Assembly: GCF_002368095.1 (NCBI RefSeq)
Contig: NZ_AP018227.1
Span: 7,208,123 to 7,272,122, forward strand
Direction: 5' to 3'
DNA from: Calothrix parasitica NIES-267
Lineage (GTDB): Bacteria; Cyanobacteriota; Cyanobacteriia; Cyanobacteriales; Nostocaceae
DNA length: 64,000 nucleotides
Shown here: positions 8,881 through 17,336 of the stretch, in pieces
Layout: every line of letters begins with the position of its first letter
Numbering within the stretch: the first letter of the stretch is position 1
Notes under the pieces: model-generated
Databases searched by the model: none
The model's input: the letters and a program-made list of their open reading frames with translations, nothing else
Told to the model about the DNA's origin: nothing
Position numbers and translations under genes: made by a program

Positions 8881-9462
8881 ATGAAAGAAGACAATAAATC
8901 ACAGGGAAGACCTAGAAGCATTGAATCCCATCGAGCCATTTTGAAAGCAACTTTAGAATTACTTTCAGAAGTAGGATACGAGCGGATGAGTATTGAAGGA
9001 ATAGCATCCCGTGCAAAAGTGGGGAAAAGCACGATTTATCGACGCTATAAAGGTAAAGAAGAATTAGTTGCTGATGCAATTGAAAGCATTAGAGAAGAAG
9101 TTGTAATTCCAGATACGGGGAATATTTGGACTGATATTGATGCTTTAATTGAAAATGCCGCACGTATAACCTTTAATCCTTTGGGAAAACAAGCGGTAGC
9201 TACGATTATTAGTAGCGCATCAAGTAACCCCGAATTTGCTCAAATTTATTCAGAAAAATATTTGCAGCCAAGAAAAGAAGCTTTTGCTGTGGTGATTAAG
9301 AGAGCTAAAGCGAGAAAGGAAGTTCAATTTGATTTGGATGCTGATTTTATATTTGATGTAATGAGTGGAATGATGCTTTATGGATTGATATTTCCACCGA
9401 TATCCGAAACTTGGGAAAAATACGTTCGTCGTGCTATAGAAGCAGTAATCAATAATCAGTAA
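8881..9462 (+). CDS. TetR/AcrR family transcriptional regulator
   Basis: A 193-residue one-domain repressor type. The N-terminal HTH is clear: AILKATLELLSEVGYERMSIEGIASRAKVGKSTIYRRYKGKEELVADAI, the canonical TetR_N signature at residues 18-66. The C-terminal ligand domain resembles the TetR_C_11-like group (FNPLGKQAVATIISSA...). It would bind the operator at 8848-8864 and respond to an unknown small molecule. The downstream small lipoprotein gene starts 3 bp after its stop and is probably co-transcribed; the divergent COQ4-like gene is the other likely target. Confidence 0.92.
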   Translation: MKEDNKSQGRPRSIESHRAILKATLELLSEVGYERMSIEGIASRAKVGKSTIYRRYKGKEELVADAIESIREEVVIPDTGNIWTDIDALIENAARITFNPLGKQAVATIISSASSNPEFAQIYSEKYLQPRKEAFAVVIKRAKARKEVQFDLDADFIFDVMSGMMLYGLIFPPISETWEKYVRRAIEAVINNQ

Positions 9463-9465
9463 TCA

Positions 9466-9888
9466 ATGAAAAATTTTAGTAGTAAAGCACGATTTACGGT
9501 AAAGATATTGGCAATTGCATTTTTATCGCTACCTCTTATGGGTGCTTGTCGTCAAGTTGAATCAGAATTAAATAGCTGTTTACCAGAATCAAGACAGTTA
9601 ACAGATATTGTTTCGGTAGAAGGTTTCGCAAGTAATGTAGAAGAAGCTAGTAAATTAAAGAGAGTAACTATTTCTGAAAAACTCGCAGAATTACAAGCAC
9701 GTTGCGATAATGATTTACTTGTAGACAGTCAAGGAAAAGAGATTCGCTTTTTTGATTTGCAATTTTGTGGAGGTCCCAATCCACCGGAAGAAATGGTCAG
9801 GGAATACAGAGAAGAGCTTGAAGCTTTAGAAGATAAATATACCGTTATCGGAATGACTTGCAATCCTGATGGAATTCCATATCCTTAA
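9466..9888 (+). CDS. Small putative lipoprotein of unknown function
   Basis: A 140-residue protein with a basic N-terminus, a hydrophobic core (ILAIAFLSLPLMGAC) and a cysteine at residue 27 that fits a lipobox with an atypical Met at -3. The mature part is acidic and holds four more cysteines, so disulfides are possible. I do not recognise a domain. The start lies 3 bp after the TetR stop, which suggests an operon with the regulator and a role in the same envelope or stress response. Confidence 0.6.
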   Translation: MKNFSSKARFTVKILAIAFLSLPLMGACRQVESELNSCLPESRQLTDIVSVEGFASNVEEASKLKRVTISEKLAELQARCDNDLLVDSQGKEIRFFDLQFCGGPNPPEEMVREYREELEALEDKYTVIGMTCNPDGIPYP

Positions 9889-10010
9889 TTGTGATGGGTT
9901 TGTAGTTGCGCGGTCTTCGCCAAATATGCTGAATAAGAGGGTAGAAGATGTTACAAATAAAAACTTTTTACCCATCAAGATTAATGGGTTTGTTTTCTTT
10001 CAACCTTCGG

Positions 10011-10033
10011 GAGACGTAGCAGTGCTACGTCTC
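10011..10033. repeat. Interspersed palindrome, arms GAGACGTAGCA/TGCTACGTCTC
   Basis: Perfect 11-bp arms around one base. The same palindrome recurs at 10599-10623 and 45567-45589, and a variant (arms GAGACGTTAT/ATAACGTCTC) at 33649-33670. It lies between the lipoprotein and ferredoxin genes. Confidence 0.9.
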
Positions 10034-10148
10034 TACACCCATTATTTTTTATAGAACAAACCATTACTAGACCTTTGCGTTTCAAGCAGACAATAATCTA
10101 AAATCTCATCAAGGTGAAAGAATCTTTTAATTAGGGACATTTATCAAA

Positions 10149-10475
10149 ATGCCAAAAGTAACCGCTCAGGGAAAAACTTTTGAATGTGAATCCGGTAGTA
10201 ACTTACGTAAAGTCTTGCTAGACAACGGTATCGACCTTCATAACGGTAACGCGAAAATTATTAACTGTAGGGGTATTGGAACTTGCGGTACTTGTGCGAT
10301 CGCAATTGAAGGTGAAGTATCGAAACCCAATTGGAAGGAGAACACAAGATTGGGACTTCCTCCACATTCATCTGCGAATAATCGTCGTTTAGCTTGTCAA
10401 GTTAAAGTTTTAGGAGATGTCCAAGTTACTAAGTATGATGGTTTCTGGGGACAAGGTTCTGAAGTCGTATATTAA
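10149..10475 (+). CDS. 2Fe-2S plant-type ferredoxin
   Basis: A 108-residue electron-transfer protein. Four cysteines (40, 46, 49, 83) form a C-x5-C-x2-C-x33-C pattern in CRGIGTCGTC...RLACQ, typical of plant-type [2Fe-2S] ferredoxins; the x5 first gap differs from the x4 of PetF. The protein is more basic than photosynthetic PetF, so it is probably a specialised ferredoxin rather than the main photosystem I acceptor. Its redox partner is not encoded next to it. It appears monocistronic. Confidence 0.88.
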   Translation: MPKVTAQGKTFECESGSNLRKVLLDNGIDLHNGNAKIINCRGIGTCGTCAIAIEGEVSKPNWKENTRLGLPPHSSANNRRLACQVKVLGDVQVTKYDGFWGQGSEVVY

Positions 10476-10598
10476 ACAAATTTTAGATTTTAGATTTTAA
10501 TAACGAATGCTTTTATTTTGGATTTTGAATTTAACTCCAAAAATTGGCGTTGCTGAACTAAGCTATGAATTATATTGTAGTAGACACGAAACTTATGT

Positions 10599-10623
10599 AG
10601 AGACGTAGCAATGCTACGTCTCT
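10599..10623. repeat. Interspersed palindrome, second copy
   Basis: Arms AGAGACGTAGCA/TGCTACGTCTCT around one A. It is the same family as 10011-10033, and the two copies flank the ferredoxin gene. Confidence 0.88.
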
Positions 10624-10680
10624 TTCAATGTGAAATCACGCTTTCATATTTCTATTCAACCACACCCAAAAATTTAATTT

Positions 10681-11214
10681 ATGAAGCTTGATGTTCGCGA
10701 TGGTTTCTATTTAAGCAGTATTCGTAAAAATGATAAAGCTGCTTATTTAGAGCATCTTAACGATAAAACTATTTCAGATACAATTCCACTTATGCCGTAT
10801 CCTTATACAGAATCTATGGCAGACTGGTGGATACAGCGACGGATTGATTTTTTGAATCGCAACCAAAAGGAAATTTCTTTTGCACTTCGTAATTCCAAAG
10901 GTTATTTAATTGGTTCAATTGGTGTAGATGATTTGAGTATCGGAGAAACCCATCGAGCAGAAGTTGGTTATTGGTTAGCACCAGCTTATAGGGGAAAAGG
11001 TTTAATAACTGATGCGCTCGGTGTTTTTATTCAACACGCATTTAATCATCTTCAAGTCACTCGTCTTACCGCTCACACTCTTGATTTCAACAAAGCTTCA
11101 GCAAGAATTTTAGAAAAGAATAAATTTCAATTAGAAGGATGCTTGAGACAGCATACAAAAACTCGCAATGGTTTGTTTGATACTCTTGTTTGGGGATTAT
11201 TGAAAAGCGATTAA
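10681..11214 (+). CDS. GNAT N-acetyltransferase (RimJ/RimL-like)
   Basis: A 177-residue acetyl-CoA-dependent acetyltransferase. The fold is recognisable from HRAEVGYWLAPAYRGKGLITDAL (beta4 and the acetyl-CoA pyrophosphate loop, residues ~97-120) and LTAHTLDFNKASARILEKNKFQLEGCLRQ (beta5 and alpha4), the pattern of ribosomal-protein alanine acetyltransferases. The acceptor may be a protein N-terminus or a small amine. No partner gene is evident. Confidence 0.87.
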   Translation: MKLDVRDGFYLSSIRKNDKAAYLEHLNDKTISDTIPLMPYPYTESMADWWIQRRIDFLNRNQKEISFALRNSKGYLIGSIGVDDLSIGETHRAEVGYWLAPAYRGKGLITDALGVFIQHAFNHLQVTRLTAHTLDFNKASARILEKNKFQLEGCLRQHTKTRNGLFDTLVWGLLKSD

Positions 11215-11233
11215 TTCAAAACACTCGCAATCT

Positions 11234-11269
11234 CATCCCTCTCCTTGATAAGGAGATGGGAAAGGGATG
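11234..11269. repeat. CCCTCTCCTT-type interspersed palindrome
   Basis: Arms CATCCCTCTCCTT and AAGGAGATGGGAAAGGGATG partly pair. Related copies stand at 41722-41746 and 45474-45498. It lies 20 bp after the acetyltransferase stop, without a T-tract. Confidence 0.6.
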
Positions 11270-11338
11270 AGGTTCATCCGTATTCTAAGATTCATCGTAA
11301 AATCTACTTGAAGCATCTATATTTATTAAGGCAAATTT

Positions 11339-12241
11339 ATGTCTAGTATTAATCAAATAATCAAACCCCATCTCAAAGATTTAGGTGGTTTTGAAGCTCG
11401 TCGCTGTCTTCCTCAAAATGAACGTCAAATGGTTGGCCCATTTATTTTCTTTGACCATCTTGGACCCGCTGCTTTTCCTGCTGGTAAAGGTGTAGATGTC
11501 AGACCCCATCCTCATATCAACCTAGCAACCGTAACTTATTTACTAGAAGGGGAATTGTTACATAAAGATAGTTTGGGTACCGTTCAAGAAATTAAACCCG
11601 GTGCTGTAAACTGGATGAGTGCTGGGACTGGTATCGTACATTCCGAACGCTCTCCCGAGGAATCAAGAAATCGCGAAGCAACCTTACATGCTATTCAAAT
11701 TTGGGTTGCTTTACCCGACGAACACGAAGAAACCGAACCTTGGTTTCGTCATTACCCAAAAGATAATTTACCCGTGTGGAATGAAAACGGTGTGACCATA
11801 ACATTAGTTGTGGGAAATGCTTTCAATCGTGCTTCCAAAGTTGAAACAGTTTCGCCAATGTTTTACTTAGACGTGCAGCTACAGCCGAATACACAGTTTA
11901 TCTTAACCGAACTCTACAGCGAAAGGGCGATTTATAGCATTACTCCCGGTTTATCAGTTGATGGAGAGACTTTAGAACAACATCAGCTAGCCGTATTGAA
12001 TTCTAACGGTGATATTTACATAAGTGCTAATACAGAAGCTCGCTGTATAGTTTTCGGTGGTGAGCCAGTTGGAGAACGTTATAAATGGTGGAATTTAGTA
12101 TCAAGTCGTCCCGAACGGATTGATGAAGCGAAACGGGATTGGAAAGAAGGGAAATTTAGTCAAGTACCCGACGAGGAAGAATATATTCCCCTACCTGCGG
12201 ATGAGGATAGTGAGTATAGTAGACCGCAAGTGCTTTCTTAG
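11339..12241 (+). CDS. Pirin family protein
   Basis: A 300-residue bicupin. The pirin signature is clear: MVGPFIFFDHLGPAAF then VRPHPHINLATVTYLLEGELLHKDSLG (residues ~55-82), which carries the metal-binding histidines of the N-terminal cupin, and MSAGTGIVHSERSP. Bacterial pirins bind Fe; some show quercetin dioxygenase activity and others regulate redox enzymes. The in vivo substrate is unknown. It is slightly longer than YhhW-type pirins and has a C-terminal segment typical of the larger pirin group. Confidence 0.92.
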   Translation: MSSINQIIKPHLKDLGGFEARRCLPQNERQMVGPFIFFDHLGPAAFPAGKGVDVRPHPHINLATVTYLLEGELLHKDSLGTVQEIKPGAVNWMSAGTGIVHSERSPEESRNREATLHAIQIWVALPDEHEETEPWFRHYPKDNLPVWNENGVTITLVVGNAFNRASKVETVSPMFYLDVQLQPNTQFILTELYSERAIYSITPGLSVDGETLEQHQLAVLNSNGDIYISANTEARCIVFGGEPVGERYKWWNLVSSRPERIDEAKRDWKEGKFSQVPDEEEYIPLPADEDSEYSRPQVLS

Positions 12242-12310
12242 GGAGAGGGGGAGAGGGGGAGACAAGGGGGACAAGAGGAATTTAAACTTTGACCTTTGAC
12301 CTTTGACCTT
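12242..12310. repeat. Purine-rich and TTTGACC heptamer tracts
   Basis: GGGGAGA-type repeats are followed by three tandem TTTGACC heptamers directly behind the pirin gene. These are STRR-like and non-coding. Confidence 0.75.
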
Positions 12311-12377
12311 AATAAGTCCTAATTAATAAACAACCCTTTCGCTATACTAGAATCTAACCCGTATTCTTGTAGTTATT

Positions 12378-13124
12378 ATGGTTGTTACCGTTCATCCCTA
12401 TAATATTACTTGGGAATTATTGCCCGAAGACTTCATTTTAGATGATGAACCAGTGGACAATGTTAATCAACCGCCTATTGCAGCCGTACTTACTGAAAGC
12501 TTAGAATTATCGGGAAGATTACCTTCCACTGCTTTGGCTACAACGAATTACGGCATCTGTGCAAGTGTAAATGGCAAAATAATTGTCAAAGCTCCTGATT
12601 GGGCTTATATTCCAAAAATAAATGTTCCTAGAGAAGAAGTTAAACGTAGCTATACACCTAATTTACAAGGTGATATTCCAGTAGTGGTAATGGAATTTCT
12701 TTCGGATGCAGAAGGGACAGAATATTCCAGCAAACGCACCTACCCACCTGGAAAGTGGTTTTATTACGAGCAAATTTTGCAAGTTCCCAACTATATTATT
12801 TTTGAACCAGAAAGCGGTTCTTTAGAGGTTCATCTCTTGGATAAATCGGGTAAATATGATTTGCGTTCTTCCGATGAAAATAACCGTTATTGGTTGGATG
12901 AAATGCAGTTATTTATCGGAGTTTGGCAGGGGAAACGAGAAAATCGTGATGGTTATTGGTTGAGGTGGTGGGATGAAGCGGGTAATTTGCTGTTATGGGG
13001 AAATGAGTTAGTTCAGCAAGAACGAGAAGCTAAAGAAAGGGAAAGAGAAGCTAAAGAAACTGCTTTGAAACGATTAGAAGAATTAGAACAAAAATTGCGG
13101 GATGCTGGGATTGAGACCCAGTAA
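12378..13124 (+). CDS. Uma2 family (DUF820) PD-(D/E)XK nuclease-like protein
   Basis: A 248-residue member of the very large cyanobacterial Uma2 family, which adopts a PD-(D/E)XK restriction-endonuclease fold. The PDW at residues 76-78 and the VVVMEFLS strand near 105 supply the expected acidic residues. The middle part (YYEQILQVPNYIIFEP) is typical of the family. The C-terminus is a highly charged coiled coil (EREAKEREREAKET...). The physiological role of this family is not established. A decayed copy of its 5' end stands at 17651-17724. Confidence 0.88.
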   Translation: MVVTVHPYNITWELLPEDFILDDEPVDNVNQPPIAAVLTESLELSGRLPSTALATTNYGICASVNGKIIVKAPDWAYIPKINVPREEVKRSYTPNLQGDIPVVVMEFLSDAEGTEYSSKRTYPPGKWFYYEQILQVPNYIIFEPESGSLEVHLLDKSGKYDLRSSDENNRYWLDEMQLFIGVWQGKRENRDGYWLRWWDEAGNLLLWGNELVQQEREAKEREREAKETALKRLEELEQKLRDAGIETQ

Positions 13125-13447
13125 GTAAAAAGAGATTACGGATTATTTTCTAAACAAGCTCAAAGAAACCGGATTTATTTTTCATTTCATAACGAGATTT
13201 TAATGTTTTCTAATAATAAACCCAGTTTATGGTAGTGGTCGAAATTCTTCTTATCCTCTCATCACTTCATTTCCTCCTCACTCAATTAACTAAAGTGGTC
13301 ATTGCTTAAAGTAGTTGTTATGCTGAACTAACTTTTTTCATAGGGAATAGGTAATAGTTATAGCACTACGTAATTAAATTAGGACATTATTCAAAGCTGA
13401 AAACTATAACCCATAAACCTTTGACCTTAATAACCACTAGCAACTAA
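13125..13447. other. Non-coding gap
   Basis: AT-rich sequence with no convincing ORF; it ends in a TTTGACC-type repeat and the promoter region of the DUF4126 gene. Confidence 0.5.
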
Positions 13448-14041
13448 ATGAATATAATAATGGCATTGTGTTTGGGTATTAGCTTGAGTGCTGCTTGTGG
13501 GTTTCGAGTGTTTATTCCTCCTTTAGCGCTTAGTATTGCTTTTCACAGTGGAGTTGTCCAACTTTCTCCGGATTGGGAATGGTTGGGTACTCAAAACGCA
13601 ATTACTACTTTAAGTATCGCTGCAACTATTGAAGTTTTTGCATATTTTATTCCTTGGGTAAGCAATTTTCTTGATTCTATTGAAATAGGTCTTGCTCCCT
13701 TAGCGGGAATGTTTATTACTGCATCGACTTTATCAATTGCTGGTGATTTTGACCCAACTTTTTTATGGATTATCACGGTTATTGCTGGGGGAGCTACTGC
13801 TGAAACTGTGGAATTAGGAACTTCTATGACGAGGTTGGTTACATCTGGTTCTACTGCTGGTATTGGAGCACCAATTGTCTCGTTTGTTGAAGCTGGTTCA
13901 TCTATTGTTATATCTTTTTTGGCAATAAATGCTCCTAACATTGCAATATTACTAGTTGTTTTTCTTGTAATTGATGGTATTCGTCGTATCGTGAAGTTTA
14001 ATTCTAAACGCAAGCGAAAGCGGACAATTAAGGAATTATAA
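13448..14041 (+). CDS. DUF4126 membrane protein, copy 1
   Basis: A 197-residue polytopic membrane protein of unknown function. It starts with the family hallmark ALCLGISLSAACGFRVFIPPLALSIA and contains about five hydrophobic segments with Gly/Ala-rich helices, then a basic tail (SKRKRKRTIKEL). Its paralogue at 19065 is alike over the whole length, including the start, which supports the ATG at 13448. The two copies lie 5 kb apart with unrelated genes between them. Confidence 0.88.
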   Translation: MNIIMALCLGISLSAACGFRVFIPPLALSIAFHSGVVQLSPDWEWLGTQNAITTLSIAATIEVFAYFIPWVSNFLDSIEIGLAPLAGMFITASTLSIAGDFDPTFLWIITVIAGGATAETVELGTSMTRLVTSGSTAGIGAPIVSFVEAGSSIVISFLAINAPNIAILLVVFLVIDGIRRIVKFNSKRKRKRTIKEL

Positions 14042-14051
14042 GAAAATCAAC

Positions 14052-14089
14052 AAGGAGCGTAATTAATGACTCTTATAATTACGCTCCTT
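14052..14089. terminator. Bidirectional stem-loop terminator
   Basis: Perfect 14-bp arms (AAGGAGCGTAATTA/TAATTACGCTCCTT) around a 10-nt loop lie between two convergent genes, 11 bp after the DUF4126 stop. The T-run after the stem is weak, but the position and stem strength suit a shared terminator. Confidence 0.7.
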
Positions 14090-14123
14090 CAGGTTTTACT
14101 TCTACAAACTTCTCGAAAAATTC

Positions 14124-14447
14124 TTAATTTATAATGCTAATTTGATGTTTAACATTAGGCTCAATTCCTAAATATTCTCTTAATTTAGCCTGCTTGTTTT
14201 TCAATTCATTTTCGTTAATCAAGTTGAGTTTTTCATTGATAAAATAGTCTGCTTGGATAATCCAAAAATTTACAGTAGGATTTTTTTGAGCGATATTAAG
14301 TATTTCTGCCAAACGATTAGCTTGGGTATCTGATAAATATTTTACAGAAGCAAGTTGATAGTATTCCATAATAACTTTCTGAAGTTCGGCACTTAATGGC
14401 AAAATATTATCACCATTCAAATCAAAAATTGCATGGCATCTGAACAT
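14124..14447 (-). CDS. Small hypothetical protein
   Basis: A 107-residue protein with no domain I recognise. It has a good ribosome-binding site (AAGGAG eight bases before the ATG), which argues that it is real. It is predicted to be mostly helical and soluble, with LPLSAELQKVIMEYY and QANRLAEILNIAQKN helices. It is convergent with the DUF4126 gene and divergent from the sigma-factor-like gene at 14733. Confidence 0.6.
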   Translation of the reverse strand: MFRCHAIFDLNGDNILPLSAELQKVIMEYYQLASVKYLSDTQANRLAEILNIAQKNPTVNFWIIQADYFINEKLNLINENELKNKQAKLREYLGIEPNVKHQISIIN

Positions 14448-14732
14448 TATTTCAACTCCTTACAGAATGCTTTTTATTGACAAGACTTACGCATCCACTA
14501 CGACAACAAACGCGCAGTATCATATTTTTCCTGGAAAGATATAGGAAGTATTTTTTTACCATCCACTTATAGTGATTAAGAAAGAGTTTTTGTGACCTAT
14601 AAGTATTAAAGCTTAGCCGATATGGTCACAAAGACATCAAAATTTCACAATTAAGTGAATAATTTAATTGAATCCACATAAGTCAAGGACATGCTTGCTG
14701 TAAAATGCCTTACTTTTTGAATGGAGGAACCA

Positions 14733-15320
14733 ATGGTAAATGACTTTCGCAGTGCGTTTGATGTACAGGTAGAGTTTTTGCTATCTTCTGGTAACTCCGA
14801 AGGATGCACAATAATACCATTTGTTGAACGCAGTCTTGCACAATTTAATCTCGGTGATAGTTACAATTATATAGATGTAATAAATGAAGCATATATACGA
14901 GGAACCAGATTAATTTCAACGGGACAAACGATTGAAAACCCTTTAGCTTGGATTAGAGTTACATCGTATAACATTATTCGAGAACTTAGTCGAGAACGCA
15001 AAAAATCTTTCTATCTAGAAGAAAGTTGGGTGGAAGATGAAGTTCATCCAATTAATATCTCTAACGAAGAAATACTTTCTGAATTTAAACGAGTAAATTT
15101 GGCATTTAATAGATTAAATGAGCAAGATAGAAAGATTTTGCGGCTAAAGATAATCGATAATCTATCATGGCGAGAAATTATGTACAATCTTCAAGAAGAA
15201 GGTATTCCTATTAGAAATGAAGCAACATTACGCAAGCGCAAACATAGAGCTTTGCAATCGTTACGTAAAATATATCATTCGCTAAAAAAGTTTGATACAG
15301 ATAGCCATGAGATTGCTTAA
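14733..15320 (+). CDS. Sigma-70 family RNA polymerase sigma factor-like regulator
   Basis: About 195 residues from the ATG at 14733, which has GGAGG five bases upstream; an ATG at 14721 lies before that ribosome-binding site. The middle (DVINEAYIRGTRLI...NPLAWIRVTSYNIIRELSRE) fits sigma region 2, and LNEQDRKILRLKIIDNLSWREI...LRKRKHRALQSLRKIY fits a region 4 helix-turn-helix. The protein thus resembles an ECF (group 4) sigma factor, but region 2 is divergent from housekeeping ECFs. It could steer RNA polymerase to a small regulon or act as a DNA-binding relative. The small cysteine-rich membrane protein gene 258 bp downstream may be linked to it. Confidence 0.75.
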   Translation: MVNDFRSAFDVQVEFLLSSGNSEGCTIIPFVERSLAQFNLGDSYNYIDVINEAYIRGTRLISTGQTIENPLAWIRVTSYNIIRELSRERKKSFYLEESWVEDEVHPINISNEEILSEFKRVNLAFNRLNEQDRKILRLKIIDNLSWREIMYNLQEEGIPIRNEATLRKRKHRALQSLRKIYHSLKKFDTDSHEIA

Positions 15321-15578
15321 TATTCTTGACTAAAAAACAGCAGATTACGAGCGGTTAAGGAGATTCATCACAGAGCAATTTTAATATCTTTTTGATATTC
15401 ATAACTTGCTGCAATATAGTTCGCGTTCGGGTTTGATTTAAAAAGAAATAGATACACAACGCTTTCAATATTATCTCAAACTTCGACTTATAGTAGCACC
15501 AACAAGAGCTTTGCATTTTCAAGTTTTCAACTACAAAACATAACCATCTTTTGCAATATCATTTCAGAGGTATTTACC

Positions 15579-15836
15579 ATGAATAATAATTCCTGCAATC
15601 ATGAGTGTGAATATGGAAATTGTCCTTTTATGACAGACCCATACGATTCCGACAGACAAGTATGCGTAAAATGCGGTAGCGACTATTCTTTTCGGAGATT
15701 TGGATGGAATAATATTTTGTTTTTTGCAGCATTGATTGCTGCCATACTAATGGTGATTAGAAATCCTGAAAAACCCAAACCAGAAGAGGTTCCCGTACAA
15801 TTTAATTTACAGGTAGATTCCAAAATACAACTATAG
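15579..15836 (+). CDS. Small cysteine-rich single-pass membrane protein
   Basis: 85 residues: a cysteine/histidine-rich N-terminus (CNHEC, C, CVKC) that could form a zinc-ribbon-like site, one membrane helix (ILFFAALIAAILMVI, residues ~46-61) and a polar tail. AGAGGTA stands before the ATG as a ribosome-binding site. It resembles no family I can name. Its place after a sigma-like gene on the same strand makes a membrane sensor or anti-sigma role conceivable, but this is only inference. Confidence 0.65.
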   Translation: MNNNSCNHECEYGNCPFMTDPYDSDRQVCVKCGSDYSFRRFGWNNILFFAALIAAILMVIRNPEKPKPEEVPVQFNLQVDSKIQL

Positions 15837-15839
15837 TAT

Positions 15840-16769
15840 TTACAAGCAATTTGTGAGAATTGAGAATTTTGTAAAATGCTTAATAGTTTCTAAAACTGAT
15901 TGAGATAAGCTCTCTAATTCATATCCACCTATCTTACCAAATAAAACTTTCGATGTAATTTTCAAAGAGTATTGCGTTAATTCACCATAATCTTGAGGAT
16001 TCAATTCAATTTTAGACATTAAATCAGCTTTGTTTGCATCGTATCCAGCGCTGACAATAAGTAAATCTGGAGAGAAGTTATCAAAGAAGGGAAGAACTTG
16101 ATTTGTAAATAATTGATGATAGGTTTGGATATTGCTACCCGGTGGAATGGGAAGATTTAATATATTGTTAAATTGACCTGTTTCTTCAGATTTTCCCGTA
16201 TGTGGATAACTGGGAGATTGATGAATTGAACAAAAAGCGATTTGGGAATTATTTTCGACGATAGCTTGGGTTCCATTACCATGATGGACATCCCAATCTA
16301 AAATACCAACTCGTTTAATATTTTCAGTTGTCAAAGCATAAATTGCAGCAATTCCTGGATTACAGAAAATGCAAAATCCCATACCTTCGTTTGAAAGTGC
16401 ATGATGTCCCGGTGGTCTAGCTAAAATAAAAGCAGGTTTACCTTGTTTGGAAATTAAATCAACTCCATCCAACCAAGCATTTACCGTAAGACAAGCAACT
16501 TCAAAGCTGTGAGGAAAAATCTGTGTTGACTCAAAACAACCATAGCCTCTATCGGAATAAGCACGAACCAAATTTATGTAGTCGGTTGAATGAATTATTT
16601 TAATCGCTTCAATAGCGTTTCTGGAAGATGGTTCAATCCATTCAATTTTATCTGCAATTGTTGAAGCTTTTAATTTATTTACAACTGCTGTTAATCTTTC
16701 CGGTTGTTCGGGATGCATATACCCGGTTTCATGGAGCAGAAATTTATCTGAGTAGATGATAGGAATCAT
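15840..16769 (-). CDS. Histone deacetylase family protein (acetylpolyamine/acetyl-lysine hydrolase)
   Basis: 309 residues, zinc hydrolase of the arginase/deacetylase fold. Seen: HPEQPERL near the N-terminus, the active-site RPPGHHA, the zinc-binding DWDVHHGNGTQ, SYPHTG, SAGYDANKAD with the third metal ligand, and a final GGYE carrying the catalytic tyrosine. All catalytic residues are present, so it should be active. Bacterial members remove acetyl groups from polyamines or other small amides, or from lysines; the substrate cannot be told here. It is encoded convergently to the small membrane protein gene, only 3 bp apart. Confidence 0.93.
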   Translation of the reverse strand: MIPIIYSDKFLLHETGYMHPEQPERLTAVVNKLKASTIADKIEWIEPSSRNAIEAIKIIHSTDYINLVRAYSDRGYGCFESTQIFPHSFEVACLTVNAWLDGVDLISKQGKPAFILARPPGHHALSNEGMGFCIFCNPGIAAIYALTTENIKRVGILDWDVHHGNGTQAIVENNSQIAFCSIHQSPSYPHTGKSEETGQFNNILNLPIPPGSNIQTYHQLFTNQVLPFFDNFSPDLLIVSAGYDANKADLMSKIELNPQDYGELTQYSLKITSKVLFGKIGGYELESLSQSVLETIKHFTKFSILTNCL

Positions 16770-16821
16770 TGAAATACCAGCTTTGACAAAACAAATAATT
16801 TAACATATGAATTGAAAATTA

Positions 16822-17118
16822 TTAACTCCGCTTCTGCCAACTTTGAGGATTCTTGCTACCATGAAAGACTGCCGTAATAATTATCCGACTTGATACAATT
16901 CTGTAATAGACTGCATAGGGAAAACGTTTTACAACTGCTCGTCTCACATCACGGTAAACAACAGGATACGATTCCGGAAGCAAGCAAATAGCATTTAGTT
17001 TCTCATCAATACAGTCTAAAAAATCTTCACCAAGTCCGGATTGCTGATTCTCATACCAATTATACGCTTCGTCTAATTAGTCACGAACTTGTGGACGAAA
17101 TACCAATACATAATTCAT
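16822..17118 (-). pseudogene. RelE/ParE-type toxin gene with nonsense mutation
   Basis: Reading the minus strand from the ATG at 17118 gives MNYVLVFRPQVRD, then a TAA at 17079-17077, and then 84 more in-frame codons with a clear RelE/ParE signature (LDEAYNWYENQQSGLGEDF, PVVYRDVRRAVVKRFPYAVYY, ITAVFHGSKNP) to a TAA at 16822. The ATG overlaps the antitoxin stop as ATGA, the usual operon layout. A single base change in codon 14 has inactivated an otherwise intact 98-codon toxin. Confidence 0.85.
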
Positions 17119-17336
17119 GTTTTGCGGATAGAATCTCTAACCTCTTGCCATGTCATTACATTATCGGAATTCGCGTCACTATCGGCAATTCGATTATCAA
17201 GTTCTTGTTTTTGCTCGTCTGTAAGTTCGGGATATGCTTGTTCGGCTGCGATACTATCCCAAATGGCTTGTACAAGACGAATTCTATCTTCAACTTTTAA
17301 AGCGTTTATTTCGTTCAAGGTAGCTGTGATATCCAT
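17115..17336 (-). CDS. Addiction-module antitoxin (ParE/RelE partner)
   Basis: 73 residues, DITATLNEINALKVEDRIRLVQAIWDSIAAEQ...PELTDEQKQELDNRIADSDANSDNVMTWQEVRDSIRK: the addiction-module component family that precedes ParE-like toxins. It normally binds and neutralises the toxin and represses the operon. The toxin gene overlaps its stop by four bases but is broken, so this antitoxin is an orphan in function. A second decayed copy stands at 24809-24955. Confidence 0.88.
   Translation of the reverse strand: MDITATLNEINALKVEDRIRLVQAIWDSIAAEQAYPELTDEQKQELDNRIADSDANSDNVMTWQEVRDSIRKT

Noticed and set aside
8881-9462. TetR as regulator of the RND pump at 4773
   Set aside because: The pump lies upstream with a separate unit between; the operator is placed for the COQ4-like gene and TetR itself. 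Pump control cannot be excluded but has no support.
9869-10054. 61-codon reading frame after the lipoprotein gene
   Set aside because: It overlaps the end of the lipoprotein gene in another frame and reads through the GAGACGTAGCA palindrome.
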